From Coemansia sp. RSA 1804 (Eukaryota; Kickxellomycota; Kickxellomycetes; Kickxellales; Kickxellaceae): a stretch of 14,960 nt of DNA. Below the pieces are notes generated by a model, which worked only from the letters and a program-made list of their open reading frames with translations, did no database searches and was not told the origin of the DNA. Where the stretch lies: contig JANBTH010000550.1 in NCBI GenBank assembly GCA_027578815.1, forward strand, positions 1 to 14,960, in the 5' to 3' direction. Made by a program: the position numbers and the translations under genes. Position 1 is the first letter of the stretch, and each line of letters starts with the position of its first letter. Below are positions 7,418-14,385 of the stretch, one piece after another.

Positions 7418-7948
7418 TCAATTTACAACATTGACAGGTAGACTTGCATTCTCCACGTATTGAATTGAATTCTTCCCCAGTAGAATAAGCCATTCTAGAT
7501 CACAGCCGGAATGAATGGTTGCTGCCAAGCCATATAATATTGCATCTACATACGCATGCGCCCTGCGACATCTAAATGAAGAGGGAACATACCTTGCTGG
7601 AGAGGGGTTCTTATCTTTCATGTCATCGTCATTCCTCAAGGGAAAAACGACCACGTATTCGGATGCAGGCAGCATGTATGTAGATTTTGGTTGCGCACAC
7701 GCTTTTAAATGAGGTTGCATTATCTGCCGAACACGGGACTGCTTCAATAGTGCCGAATTTCTTTCGATGCAAAGTAGAATAAAGCAAATTAAGTGGTGGT
7801 AGCACGCACGCATACACGCGCTCCTTTTTTTCCTTACTTTAATTTTGTGGTCGGATAATTGTTGCTGGACCTTCCTTTTTCTACTCTTCATCTCAATTCG
7901 GTCGTGGGTTGCTGGATAAGGTGTCGTGAGACAAGCAACAGCCATCAT
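7418..7948 (-). CDS. doubtful 176-codon reading frame
   Basis: This frame starts with two consecutive ATG codons (7943-7948) and runs 176 codons in an AT-rich setting, longer than expected by chance alone. It has a strongly basic N-terminal part with MKSRKRKVQQQ and KIKVRKKR (about 20-42), a hydrophobic Cys-containing patch HHLICFILLCI (about 51-61), and no recognisable domain. Another plus-strand frame overlaps it (7515-7712), and the composition matches its noncoding surroundings. It may be a species-specific gene, a decayed gene or chance; chance is the leading view. Confidence 0.2.
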   Translation of the reverse strand: MMAVACLTTPYPATHDRIEMKSRKRKVQQQLSDHKIKVRKKRSACMRACYHHLICFILLCIERNSALLKQSRVRQIMQPHLKACAQPKSTYMLPASEYVVVFPLRNDDDMKDKNPSPARYVPSSFRCRRAHAYVDAILYGLAATIHSGCDLEWLILLGKNSIQYVENASLPVNVVN

Positions 7949-8409
7949 AAATGGAAAGAGAGGAGATGATGGGATTTACCCCAACATGGGTCATTTTTGG
8001 ACCAATGCCAGCTTGTTTCTCGGCTCATTTGCGTTATCTTTGAAAAAAGGATATGCCGACCGAGTAGTAGATAATGCAATGGCAAGAAGCTGTTATTTTT
8101 TGTTGGATGAGAAAGAAGGAAGAAGGAAAGAAGAAGGAAAGAGTTGGTGCTGGAAGTTTTTTTGTTAATTTTTTCTACAACGGCCAATAAAGTACCGACT
8201 GTGAATGCCAGCAAGTTTTTTTTTGGCAGACACACAGCATGGCAAAGACACTCGTCGTGGCTGCCTGTTTGGCGTCATCTTCCAAGGTGCTGCACATGCC
8301 GCATACAAGGAGCCGTGCCCTATTGAAGGCACAGAGCGCGCATTTTCCTTCTTCATTAAACTGTATGCCAAAGTCAAGCAGGTGCATTTGCTTCTCTGAT
8401 GATCGCCAA

Positions 8410-8445
8410 CCTTTTTTTCCCCTCTTCTCTTCTCTTCTCTTCTCT
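8410..8445 (+). repeat. CT-rich (TTCTC)n pyrimidine tract
   Basis: An uninterrupted pyrimidine run includes several perfect TTCTC units about 70 bases upstream of the TATA box of the MFS gene. CT-rich tracts near fungal promoters often mark open chromatin. No specific factor is implied. Confidence 0.6.
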
Positions 8446-8514
8446 GCTCTACACTATTCGACTTCAATTTCTACTGGCTGTGAAAAAATATGCTGCTGTT
8501 GCTGCATCCGCTCC

Positions 8515-8523
8515 TATATAAGG
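8515..8523 (+). promoter_or_regulatory. TATA box of the 8703-10157 MFS gene
   Basis: TATATAAGG lies 188 bases upstream of the ATG at 8703, embedded in more GC-rich sequence where it stands out. The implied 5' leader is about 150 bases. Confidence 0.55.
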
Positions 8524-8702
8524 AGCGTTACGGACTCGTCTGAGCGGAGAGGAGAGGACTTCTATTAATCAACCATCCTCGCCCGCCTACGTCTTCATTA
8601 ATAACTCTTCTGATAAAGCGGTATCTCGTCCATCGTAATCGGATCGCATCGAACACTCTAATTTTTCTATTCGCCAAAGAGCAGAATTCCTTCAATAGAG
8701 GA

Positions 8703-10157
8703 ATGGAGACGGAGAAGACGCAGAACAGGCAGTCGCTCAGCGAGCAGGGCGACGCAGCGCTCAGCGACAGCGCCGGCGTGGACCCACTGCTGATCAAGTC
8801 GTATCTCCTCAAGACGGATCTGCGACTGTTCCCACTGGGGTGCGCAATGTACTTTTTTGCGATCATCGACCGCAACAACGTAGGTAACGCCAAGGTGGCA
8901 GGGATGGCCACGCACTTGGGGCTGCACGGGAACGAGTTCAACTGGATCGTGTCGGCGTTCTTCTTCACGTACATATTCTGCGAGGTGCCGTCGAACCTTG
9001 TGCTCAAGCGGGTGGGGCCGCGGATCTGGATCCCGTTCCTCGCGGTCAGCTGGTCGGTTCTGGTCGGGTGTCTGGCGGCGGCAAAGTCCTACGGCGCACT
9101 GGTGGCAGTGCGTGTGCTGATGGGAGTGTTCGAGGCCGGGTTTGTGCCGGGATTCATATACATGACGTCGTTCTGGTACACGAAGCGGCAGCTGGCGCCG
9201 CGAATCGCGCTCTTCTTCTCGGCCGGCATGTTTGCGGGGATCTGGGCCGGCCCGCTGGCCGAGCGGCTGCAGAAGATCAACGGGAGTCTGATGGGATACC
9301 AGTACATCTTCATAATCGAGGCGTGCATCACGGTGGGGTTGGCGGTGCTGATTGCGGTTTTCTGGCAGAACTACCCCGAGACGGCAACGTTCCTCACGGA
9401 GAAGGAGCGCGAAGCGGCACTTGCGATGCTTGCGGCCGACAAGGCGCTGTCGCCAAAGGCGGAGTACAGCGTCAGACAGGTGTTCAAGGCGCTGTCTGAC
9501 TGGACGGTGTGGGCGTACGCGATCATCTTCTGGGCGGCGTGTATGGGCGGCGTGACGCAGGCGATCTTCGGGCCAACGCTGATCCAGGCGATGGGATACA
9601 CATCGACGCGCGCACAGATCCTGTCGGCGGTTCCCAGCGCGTGCGGATTCGCCAGCCAGATCATCTCGATGTTCCTCCCGCGGGTGATCCGCAGCTACAG
9701 CGTGCTGATCATGGGATTCAGCGCGCTCGCCTGCGCGTTCTACGCGGTGCTCGCGTGTGCGCACGGGTCGGAGGTGCGGTTCGCGTTCCTGTGTCTGTCG
9801 AGCTTTGCGCTGTCGCCCAACATGCCGCTGGTGACGGTGTGGATGTCAAGCAACATCCTGGGCGTCACCAAGAAGGGCGTGGCGTCGGCCGTCACCGTGA
9901 TGCTGGGCGGAGTGGCGGGGCTCATTGGGTCGCACATCTACCGCGACCGCGACTCGCCGCAGTTCAAGTTCGGGCACGTGTTCAACAGCGTGTGCAACGG
10001 CGTGATCTTCCTCATTGCGCTTGGCCTGCACTGCTACTTCAGGTACGAGAACAGGCGGCGGGACAGGGACGACTCGAGCCTTTACGCGCGCACGCTTACG
10101 CCCACCGAGGCCGAGGAGCTGTGCGACAAGCGGCCGGACCACCGGTACACGCTGTAG
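8703..10157 (+). CDS. MFS transporter, anion:cation symporter family (Dal5/TNA1-like), 484 aa
   Basis: A plasma-membrane 12-span transporter of the allantoate permease group. Its fungal members import nicotinate, allantoate, pantothenate, biotin, tartrate and similar small acids. Diagnostic blocks: IIDRNNVGNAKVAGM (54-68) in the TM1-TM2 region; RVLMGVFEAGFVPGFIYMTS (137-156) with the family's Glu and Pro-Gly; FWYTKRQLAPRIALFFSAG (157-175); and SHIYRDRDSPQFKFGH (410-425) before the last span. The C-terminal ELCDKRPDHRYTL (472-484) is a variant of the family's 'D.hpdFRYtL' ending. The length is normal and no break is seen. The substrate cannot be read from the sequence. G+C content is high (line 9181-9240 has 41 of 60), unlike the genes to the left. 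It converges with pICln, 105 bases apart. Confidence 0.93.
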   Translation: METEKTQNRQSLSEQGDAALSDSAGVDPLLIKSYLLKTDLRLFPLGCAMYFFAIIDRNNVGNAKVAGMATHLGLHGNEFNWIVSAFFFTYIFCEVPSNLVLKRVGPRIWIPFLAVSWSVLVGCLAAAKSYGALVAVRVLMGVFEAGFVPGFIYMTSFWYTKRQLAPRIALFFSAGMFAGIWAGPLAERLQKINGSLMGYQYIFIIEACITVGLAVLIAVFWQNYPETATFLTEKEREAALAMLAADKALSPKAEYSVRQVFKALSDWTVWAYAIIFWAACMGGVTQAIFGPTLIQAMGYTSTRAQILSAVPSACGFASQIISMFLPRVIRSYSVLIMGFSALACAFYAVLACAHGSEVRFAFLCLSSFALSPNMPLVTVWMSSNILGVTKKGVASAVTVMLGGVAGLIGSHIYRDRDSPQFKFGHVFNSVCNGVIFLIALGLHCYFRYENRRRDRDDSSLYARTLTPTEAEELCDKRPDHRYTL

Positions 10158-10187
10158 AGGGATCATAGTAGCGTTTTCATTCCAGAA

Positions 10188-10213
10188 CAAACAAACAAAC
10201 AAACAAACAAACA
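10188..10213. repeat. (CAAA)n microsatellite between convergent genes
   Basis: Six perfect CAAA units plus a partial one lie in the 105-base gap between the stop codons of the MFS gene and pICln. It probably lies in the 3' UTR of the MFS gene and, as its complement, in or beyond that of pICln. Confidence 0.9.
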
Positions 10214-10262
10214 CTGCTACTTGCTAATACAAATCAGATCGGAGACTGCAGCTGAATGGCAG

Positions 10263-10967
10263 CTAGTGGGCGTCCTCCGGCGCATCGTCAAACCGGCCGT
10301 GCTCAGCATCGCCGCCGGTTTCGGAGGAGGCAGAAATGACCGACTCCAGGTGCGCAAGAACGGCTCGGCCCTCGGGCGTGAGCCGGGCCAGGTGGTCGGG
10401 GGATGTGATGAAGGCGGACGGATCAAAGCTGGCGATGCGGCCGAGGATGGCGGGGTCGGAATCGGACGCTTCCTCCTCTTCCTCTTCCGAAGCCGACGAG
10501 TCGTCTGGCGCGGGATTCAGCTCGGAGCACTCGGACATGGCCTTGAACAGGCCGTCGAGCACCGCGTCGTCGAGCGGGTAGAAGAAGAGCTCGGTCGGCA
10601 CCTCGTCGTCATCGTCGTCCTCGCTCTGGTCGCTCTCCGCGCCCCGTGTGCGTGTGCCGGGGAACGGCGCATCCAGCTGGCAATACAGATGGGGCTCGCT
10701 CTCACTATGGGCATCCCCGTCGGCGTGGCGCGAAGAAGCCACGGCGTGGATCGCAATGCTCGGGTAGTCGAGCGCGAAGCCGCGGCCGCACGCGTGCGAG
10801 TAGTACACCAGCCTGTCGACGCAGACGTAGACGGCGCCGGCGCCGTACGCGGCCACCACGGCGCTTGGCGGGGCGCAGGCGATCCGCGCCACGTCGGCCG
10901 TGAAGCGCACGGTGCCCGCGGTGCGGGCGATGTCGGCGGGCAGGCTGCGGAGCTGGATAACAGGCAT
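10263..10967 (-). CDS. pICln, methylosome subunit / Sm-protein chaperone, 234 aa
   Basis: pICln holds Sm proteins for methylation by the PRMT5 methylosome and delivers them to the snRNP assembly machinery. It acts mainly in the cytosol. The N-terminal half matches the PH-like fold of the family: a VYVCVDRLVYYS strand pair (46-57), then ACGRGFALDYPSIAIHAVAS (59-78), the most conserved block, and HLYCQLDAPF (93-102). An acidic run follows (111-122), then VPTELFFYPLDDAVLDGLF (123-141) and AMSECSELNPAPDD (143-156), a second acidic cluster (153-171, with Ser next to Glu/Asp suitable for CK2), and LTPEGRAVLAHLESVI (196-211). All match the family order. The open frame continues upstream to a TTG at 11082-11084; the first ATG is 10965-10967. 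Divergent from PPCDC. S. pombe has this gene, budding yeast does not. Confidence 0.9.
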   Translation of the reverse strand: MPVIQLRSLPADIARTAGTVRFTADVARIACAPPSAVVAAYGAGAVYVCVDRLVYYSHACGRGFALDYPSIAIHAVASSRHADGDAHSESEPHLYCQLDAPFPGTRTRGAESDQSEDDDDDEVPTELFFYPLDDAVLDGLFKAMSECSELNPAPDDSSASEEEEEEASDSDPAILGRIASFDPSAFITSPDHLARLTPEGRAVLAHLESVISASSETGGDAEHGRFDDAPEDAH

Positions 10968-11338
10968 CGGGACGCTGGTGCTGCTTCTTCTTCTTCGTGT
11001 ACACGGGGGGAGGGAAGGGGAGAGGATAAGAGCGCGAAGAGGCGGGTGGCAGTTACGCTGCCGATCGGCGCATGCAGTGCCCAATTTCGCTTTAGCTGGG
11101 TTGCAGGGGAATGCAGCTAATATGGGGGGAAGCGAAATGAAATGCCTGTATGCGGGAGAGGGGGCAATAAATCTATTTTCTCTCTGTATGCGGGAGAAAG
11201 GCGCTGTTGTGTTTTTGGATTTGTCATCCCCCCGCCCTTTCCTTTTTTCCTTTTCATCACTCTTTCTTCTCCAGCACAGTCAATGCATTGGCACATTTCA
11301 CACACCCTCTTTCAGCGTCAAGGAAAATCAACAAAGCA
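10968..11338. promoter_or_regulatory. bidirectional promoter between pICln and PPCDC
   Basis: The two divergent ATGs are separated by 371 bases, so both promoters must lie here or overlap. There is no good TATA box; the nearest is an AT patch at 11164-11180. A 14-bp direct repeat lies in the middle, and a pyrimidine-rich run (about 11227-11272) ending in CAG precedes the PPCDC start. That run could be a 3' splice site of a leader intron or simply an initiator region. Confidence 0.5.
11146..11197. repeat. 14-bp direct repeat in the shared promoter
   Basis: CTGTATGCGGGAGA occurs at 11146-11159 and again at 11184-11197, exact copies 38 bases apart (about 3.6 helical turns). The position in a bidirectional promoter suggests a pair of transcription-factor sites. 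The factor is not recognisable to me. Confidence 0.6.
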
Positions 11339-11998
11339 ATGTCATCGCCATCGCCGGAGCTGGAGGCCGCCAATCCAAGGCCCCTGCGGGTGCTGGTTGG
11401 CGCCACCGGCAGCGTGGCAAGCATCAAGATACCGGAGCTGGTGCGGAGCATCGTCGCGCAGGGGCGGGCGCAGAACATGAGGATCGAGGTAGCGGTGGCG
11501 GCGTCGAATTCGGCGCTGCACTTCTTCCGGCAAGAGCAGCTGCCGCCGCCGCCGCCAGGCGACCACGAGGCCGGCGGCGGCGTGACGCTGTACACGGACA
11601 AGGACGAGTGGGCGCAGTGGAAGAAGATCGGGGACCCGGTGCTGCACATCGAGCTGCGCAAGTGGGCGGACGTCTGCGTGGTTGCGCCGCTGGACGCCAA
11701 CACGATGGCCAAGGTTGCCAACGGGTTCTGTGACAACCTGCTGACGTGCGTGCTGCGCGCCTGGGACACGCGCAAGCCCCGGATCGTGTGTCCGGCGATG
11801 AATCCGATGATGTGGGAGCACCCGATGACCGACGCCCAGATCGCCGTGCTGCGGGACCGCCTGGGCTTCCAGATCGTCAGCCCCGTTGCCAAGGCCCTGG
11901 CCTGCGGCGACGTCGGCATGGGCGCCATGGCCGAGCCCGAGGTCATTGCCAAGGCTGTCATCGACCGCCTCGCCGAGTGCTGCCGCCCTCCATCCTGA
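11339..11998 (+). CDS. phosphopantothenoylcysteine decarboxylase (PPCDC), 219 aa
   Basis: This FMN-dependent cytosolic enzyme of the HFCD flavoprotein family converts 4'-phospho-N-pantothenoylcysteine to 4'-phosphopantetheine in CoA biosynthesis. The flavin-binding start is VLVGATGSVAS (18-28). All expected catalytic positions are present: the active-site His (H103 in VLHIELRKWAD, 101-111), the Asn of the PAMN motif (N155 in CPAMNPMMWEHP, 151-162), and the Cys of the flap (C189 in ACGDVGMGAMAEP, 188-200). APLDANTMAKVANGFCDNLL (116-135) is also typical. A Pro-rich insertion (68-73) with a Gly-rich patch (79-81) sits between the His block and the N-terminal part. There is no acidic C-terminal tail and no long N-terminal extension. 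It therefore resembles the compact plant/animal enzyme rather than yeast Hal3/Vhs3/Cab3. Start at ATG 11339. Converges with the next MFS gene, 101 bases apart. Confidence 0.95.
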   Translation: MSSPSPELEAANPRPLRVLVGATGSVASIKIPELVRSIVAQGRAQNMRIEVAVAASNSALHFFRQEQLPPPPPGDHEAGGGVTLYTDKDEWAQWKKIGDPVLHIELRKWADVCVVAPLDANTMAKVANGFCDNLLTCVLRAWDTRKPRIVCPAMNPMMWEHPMTDAQIAVLRDRLGFQIVSPVAKALACGDVGMGAMAEPEVIAKAVIDRLAECCRPPS

Positions 11999-12099
11999 GC
12001 TGCAGCAGGGGGTAGTTTTCTTGTCCATTTCGTGTTATCCAAATCAAATCAAAGCAAAGCATAGCAATCAAACCACACGCTGTGCGATCCACTCTCAGT

Positions 12100-13809
12100 C
12101 TAGTCGGCTCGCCGCCGCCGCAGCAGCAGCGACGCGCGCGGAAGACACAGCACGGCCGTGAAGAAGAGCAGACCGAGGTACGAGATCCTGACGGTGGTCA
12201 GGAACGCCGGGACGAAGCAGCGGTTGTCGCAGTGGAGCTGGTCCTGCGGCGCGCCGGGCCCCGCGGCAGCCGCAATGTGCTGCTGGCCGTCGTCCCAGCT
12301 AGATCCGAAGATCAGATTACAGACGTGGCCGCCGATCGCCGGGCCCAGCGTAATGACGCCCCAGCACACGCCGAAGTTGTCGGCGCCCCACGTCTCGGCC
12401 GTAATCGTCGGCGCCAGCGTAAACACGGCGCCCATGGCCGAGCCAACCAGCACCGCCAGTGGATACAGGTCCTCCAGCCGGCTGATGCGCGCCGCAAAGC
12501 CCTGCGCGTAAACCATCAGCGCTGCCGCCAGCACAAGCAGCCCGGCGCGGGGGAGCCTCAGCCGCGTGCGCCAGACGTCCGACAGGTACCCGACCAGCAG
12601 CCGCGCCGCAAACGAGAAGAACGACTGCGTTGCCACGATCCTGTCCTTGTACCTCCCGACCTGCTCCGCCGTCAGCGCGGTTCTGTGCGCCATTGCGCGC
12701 ACCATCGATCCGCAGTTGTTGACGAACGCGAGTCCCGGCCCCGAGAAGCATATCAGCCCCAGAAGCAGCGCCCACGCAACCGGGTCCCTGCGGAACCGCC
12801 CGATCGCCGACTGCTGCCCGTGCGCCGCGCCTGCTGCTGCCGCCGGCGATGCGCCGTCCGACGAGCCGCGAGCAGGCGCCTTGCCGCCGTCCTTCAGGGC
12901 CTTGTCGGAAAACGGAGCCGACTCGTTGCCTTCCAGCGTCGACGCCGATATGCCGCCCGCCGCCGCCGCCGCGTCCGTGTCCTCGTCGGACATCGCGGCG
13001 TCGTTGATGCTGGGGCTCGACACGGTTGTTCGCCGTCTGCGCGTCTCCTTCATCTCGACCATCTCCAGCTGCGCGGTCCCCGCGCCGCCGTCCGCGTCCA
13101 GCACTCCTCCAACTCCCGCCATCTCCTTGGCCGCTGCCGCCGCCGACACCGACGCTCTCCTGCGTGCCGCCGCCGCCATGGCCGCCGCATCCCGCGGATC
13201 GTCCTTCAGTCTGACAAAGCGCGAAGCAACAACATGCACCGCTCCCGACACAACCGCCATGAACGCCAGGTACCTGCTGGGCGTAGCGTCGGACTCGAAC
13301 CACCCGGCCTTGACCGTCGAGAACACAAACGTAGATAGCCCGTACAGCGACAGCGGGATCCCCAGCGCAATCCCCGAGTGCCGCGACTGCTTGAAGTTCC
13401 TCGCCGTGGTGGCCATCGACGCCATGTACGCGGCCTTCGACCCGACGCCGACAAACGCAAACAGCATCGACATCATCGCCACGTAGTGGTGCGCGTCCCG
13501 CGCGGGCGAGCTGAAGTACCCGAACGCATAGCTCAGCCCCACGTACCCGCCGAACATCAGCACCCCCGCCGCCTGCACCACCCGCGTGGGCCCCATGCGT
13601 GTGCTGAGGTACCCGAACAGCGGCGCCGACATGTAGTGCGCGTAGTCTCCCAGCGACGCCACCAGATTCGTCTCGTACTGCGTGAACCCCAGCACCTCGC
13701 CAAACGACGACCCGTACGTTGCAAACAGCGACGTTGTGCCGCCGCACAGCATCGACACGCACGTGGCCAGATACGACAGTGTGTTGGTGTACTGTTCGCG
13801 TGCTTCCAT
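12100..13809 (-). CDS. MFS transporter, Mch1 / nodulin-like family, 569 aa
   Basis: A membrane transporter with two six-span halves and a very long middle loop. First half: YLATCVSMLCGGTTSLFATY (13-32), the MFS motif GYLSTRMGPTRV (66-77), and SGIALGIPLSLYGLSTFVFS (145-164). The loop, about 199-340, is rich in Ala, Ser and Asp/Glu, with a basic RRRR cluster (257-260). Second half: GPGLAFVNNCGSMVRAM (357-373), close to the family's 'yiNN.Gsi' block; FFSFAARLLVGYLSDVW (397-413); AETWGADNFGVCWGVITLGP (471-490); and CDNRCFVPAF (527-536). This pattern fits the Mch1-type (monocarboxylate-transporter-homologue) or nodulin-like proteins. Substrate and membrane are unknown; yeast Mch1 is vacuolar. The frame extends to a GTG at 13843-13845; the first ATG is 13807-13809 with G at -3. 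Confidence 0.87.
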   Translation of the reverse strand: MEAREQYTNTLSYLATCVSMLCGGTTSLFATYGSSFGEVLGFTQYETNLVASLGDYAHYMSAPLFGYLSTRMGPTRVVQAAGVLMFGGYVGLSYAFGYFSSPARDAHHYVAMMSMLFAFVGVGSKAAYMASMATTARNFKQSRHSGIALGIPLSLYGLSTFVFSTVKAGWFESDATPSRYLAFMAVVSGAVHVVASRFVRLKDDPRDAAAMAAAARRRASVSAAAAAKEMAGVGGVLDADGGAGTAQLEMVEMKETRRRRTTVSSPSINDAAMSDEDTDAAAAAGGISASTLEGNESAPFSDKALKDGGKAPARGSSDGASPAAAAGAAHGQQSAIGRFRRDPVAWALLLGLICFSGPGLAFVNNCGSMVRAMAHRTALTAEQVGRYKDRIVATQSFFSFAARLLVGYLSDVWRTRLRLPRAGLLVLAAALMVYAQGFAARISRLEDLYPLAVLVGSAMGAVFTLAPTITAETWGADNFGVCWGVITLGPAIGGHVCNLIFGSSWDDGQQHIAAAAGPGAPQDQLHCDNRCFVPAFLTTVRISYLGLLFFTAVLCLPRASLLLRRRRAD

Positions 13810-13868
13810 GGTCCACTTTTTTATCTTTTCTAGATTGCCCACCACTTGAATGCCATGGGGATTGTGGG

Positions 13869-13876
13869 ATTATAAA
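13869..13876 (-). promoter_or_regulatory. TATA-like element for the nodulin-like MFS gene
   Basis: The minus strand reads TTTATAAT about 60 bases upstream of the ATG at 13809. Spacing fits a short 5' leader; the match to the TATA consensus is only moderate. Confidence 0.3.
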
Positions 13877-14204
13877 TGCTCTGCGTTTTTGTGTATCACC
13901 GGGACCCAATGGCAACACTAAACGCTGGTGAAGGAAGAGAGGAGTAAAAGGGGAGAACGTGAATTGGTTGTGCGGAAAATAAGGAAAAGACCAAGGAATA
14001 GAGAAAGCCGAGAAGCAAGCAGCAGGGCTGTGAATAGAGCTCAGACCATTGTGTCAACAAACAACAGCTCTGTCAGTCAACCGGAAACGCACGTGACGCT
14101 GATTAGATTTTGTTAATACAAATTGCTCTTTTGAGATCAGTGGCCACTTGCAATCAAAACAAATCTACCAAGCTGCATATGCAAATATTCTCACGATTAG
14201 AGTC

Positions 14205-14211
14205 TATAAAA
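14205..14211 (+). promoter_or_regulatory. TATA box
   Basis: TATAAAA on the plus strand, 49 bases upstream of an ATG at 14254. With initiation about 30 bases downstream, the leader would be about 20 bases. It is one of the clearest TATA boxes in the window and has no obvious gene behind it. Confidence 0.4.
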
Positions 14212-14253
14212 CCATGCGGGCAGAAAAAACAAACAAACAGAAGAACCGAAACA

Positions 14254-14385
14254 ATGCAGCCACAAGATGCCATGTCTCCACTGCTACGCTTGAACCCACC
14301 CGATCCCTACCGGCAGTTTGTTGGATACAAAAGGCAACATCTGGTAATGGAGGCAGCGGCCACAACGGGGCATATGGAGGCCTGA
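14254..14385 (+). CDS. candidate 43-aa small gene (or first exon)
   Basis: The frame begins MQPQDAMSPLLRLNPPDPYR and ends GHMEA at TGA 14383-14385. Support comes from context: a TATA box 49 bases upstream, the ATG in an A-rich leader (AAC A ATG C), and an AATAAA at 14457-14462, 72 bases past the stop. The product has no signal peptide and no known domain. A second frame (through 14426) reads a Gly/Asn/Tyr-rich stretch over the same DNA, so the real product could instead come from splicing or be a frameshifted relic. Treat as tentative. Confidence 0.25.
   Translation: MQPQDAMSPLLRLNPPDPYRQFVGYKRQHLVMEAAATTGHMEA

Larger units (their letters stand above)
6452..8702. other. 2.25-kb AT-rich region without a convincing gene
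   Basis: The stretch holds the promoter of the 81-aa peptide gene at its left end and that of the MFS gene at its right end. Between them are many short frames, of which only 7418-7948 (-) is long enough to mention and is listed separately. Simple-sequence tracts include a purine run at 8111-8143 and a CT-rich run at 8410-8445. No tRNA B-box, transposon terminal repeat or rRNA fragment was seen. Confidence 0.5.
13810..14253. other. AT-rich spacer, promoter of the nodulin-like MFS gene
   Basis: No gene is supported. A TATA-like element for the minus-strand MFS gene lies at 13869-13876. Plus-strand frames here (for example 13928-14116) are short, Arg/Lys-rich and featureless. An octamer-type ATGCAAAT at 14179-14186 and a TATAAAA at 14205-14211 belong to the candidate small gene to the right. 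Confidence 0.45.

Noticed and set aside
8239..8568. 109-codon plus-strand frame before the MFS gene
   Set aside because: It runs through the CT tract and the TATA box of the MFS promoter and has a low-complexity translation.
8667..9764. 365-codon minus-strand frame over the MFS gene
   Set aside because: Arg/His/Gln-rich translation typical of an antisense shadow of a GC-rich gene; the plus strand encodes a complete transporter.
10221..11120. 299-codon plus-strand frame over pICln
   Set aside because: Antisense shadow in GC-rich DNA. The minus strand encodes recognisable pICln motifs in order.
13291..13301. Perfect match on the minus strand to a tRNA B-box (GGTTCGAGTCC)
   Set aside because: It lies inside the nodulin-like MFS gene and encodes part of GWFESDA. 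The flanking bases do not form a proper T-stem and no A-box or cloverleaf is seen.
12082..13338. 418-codon plus-strand and 533-codon minus-strand (12317-13918) frames over the nodulin-like MFS gene
   Set aside because: Arg/Gly-rich shadow frames; only the 12100-13809 minus frame gives membrane spans and family motifs.
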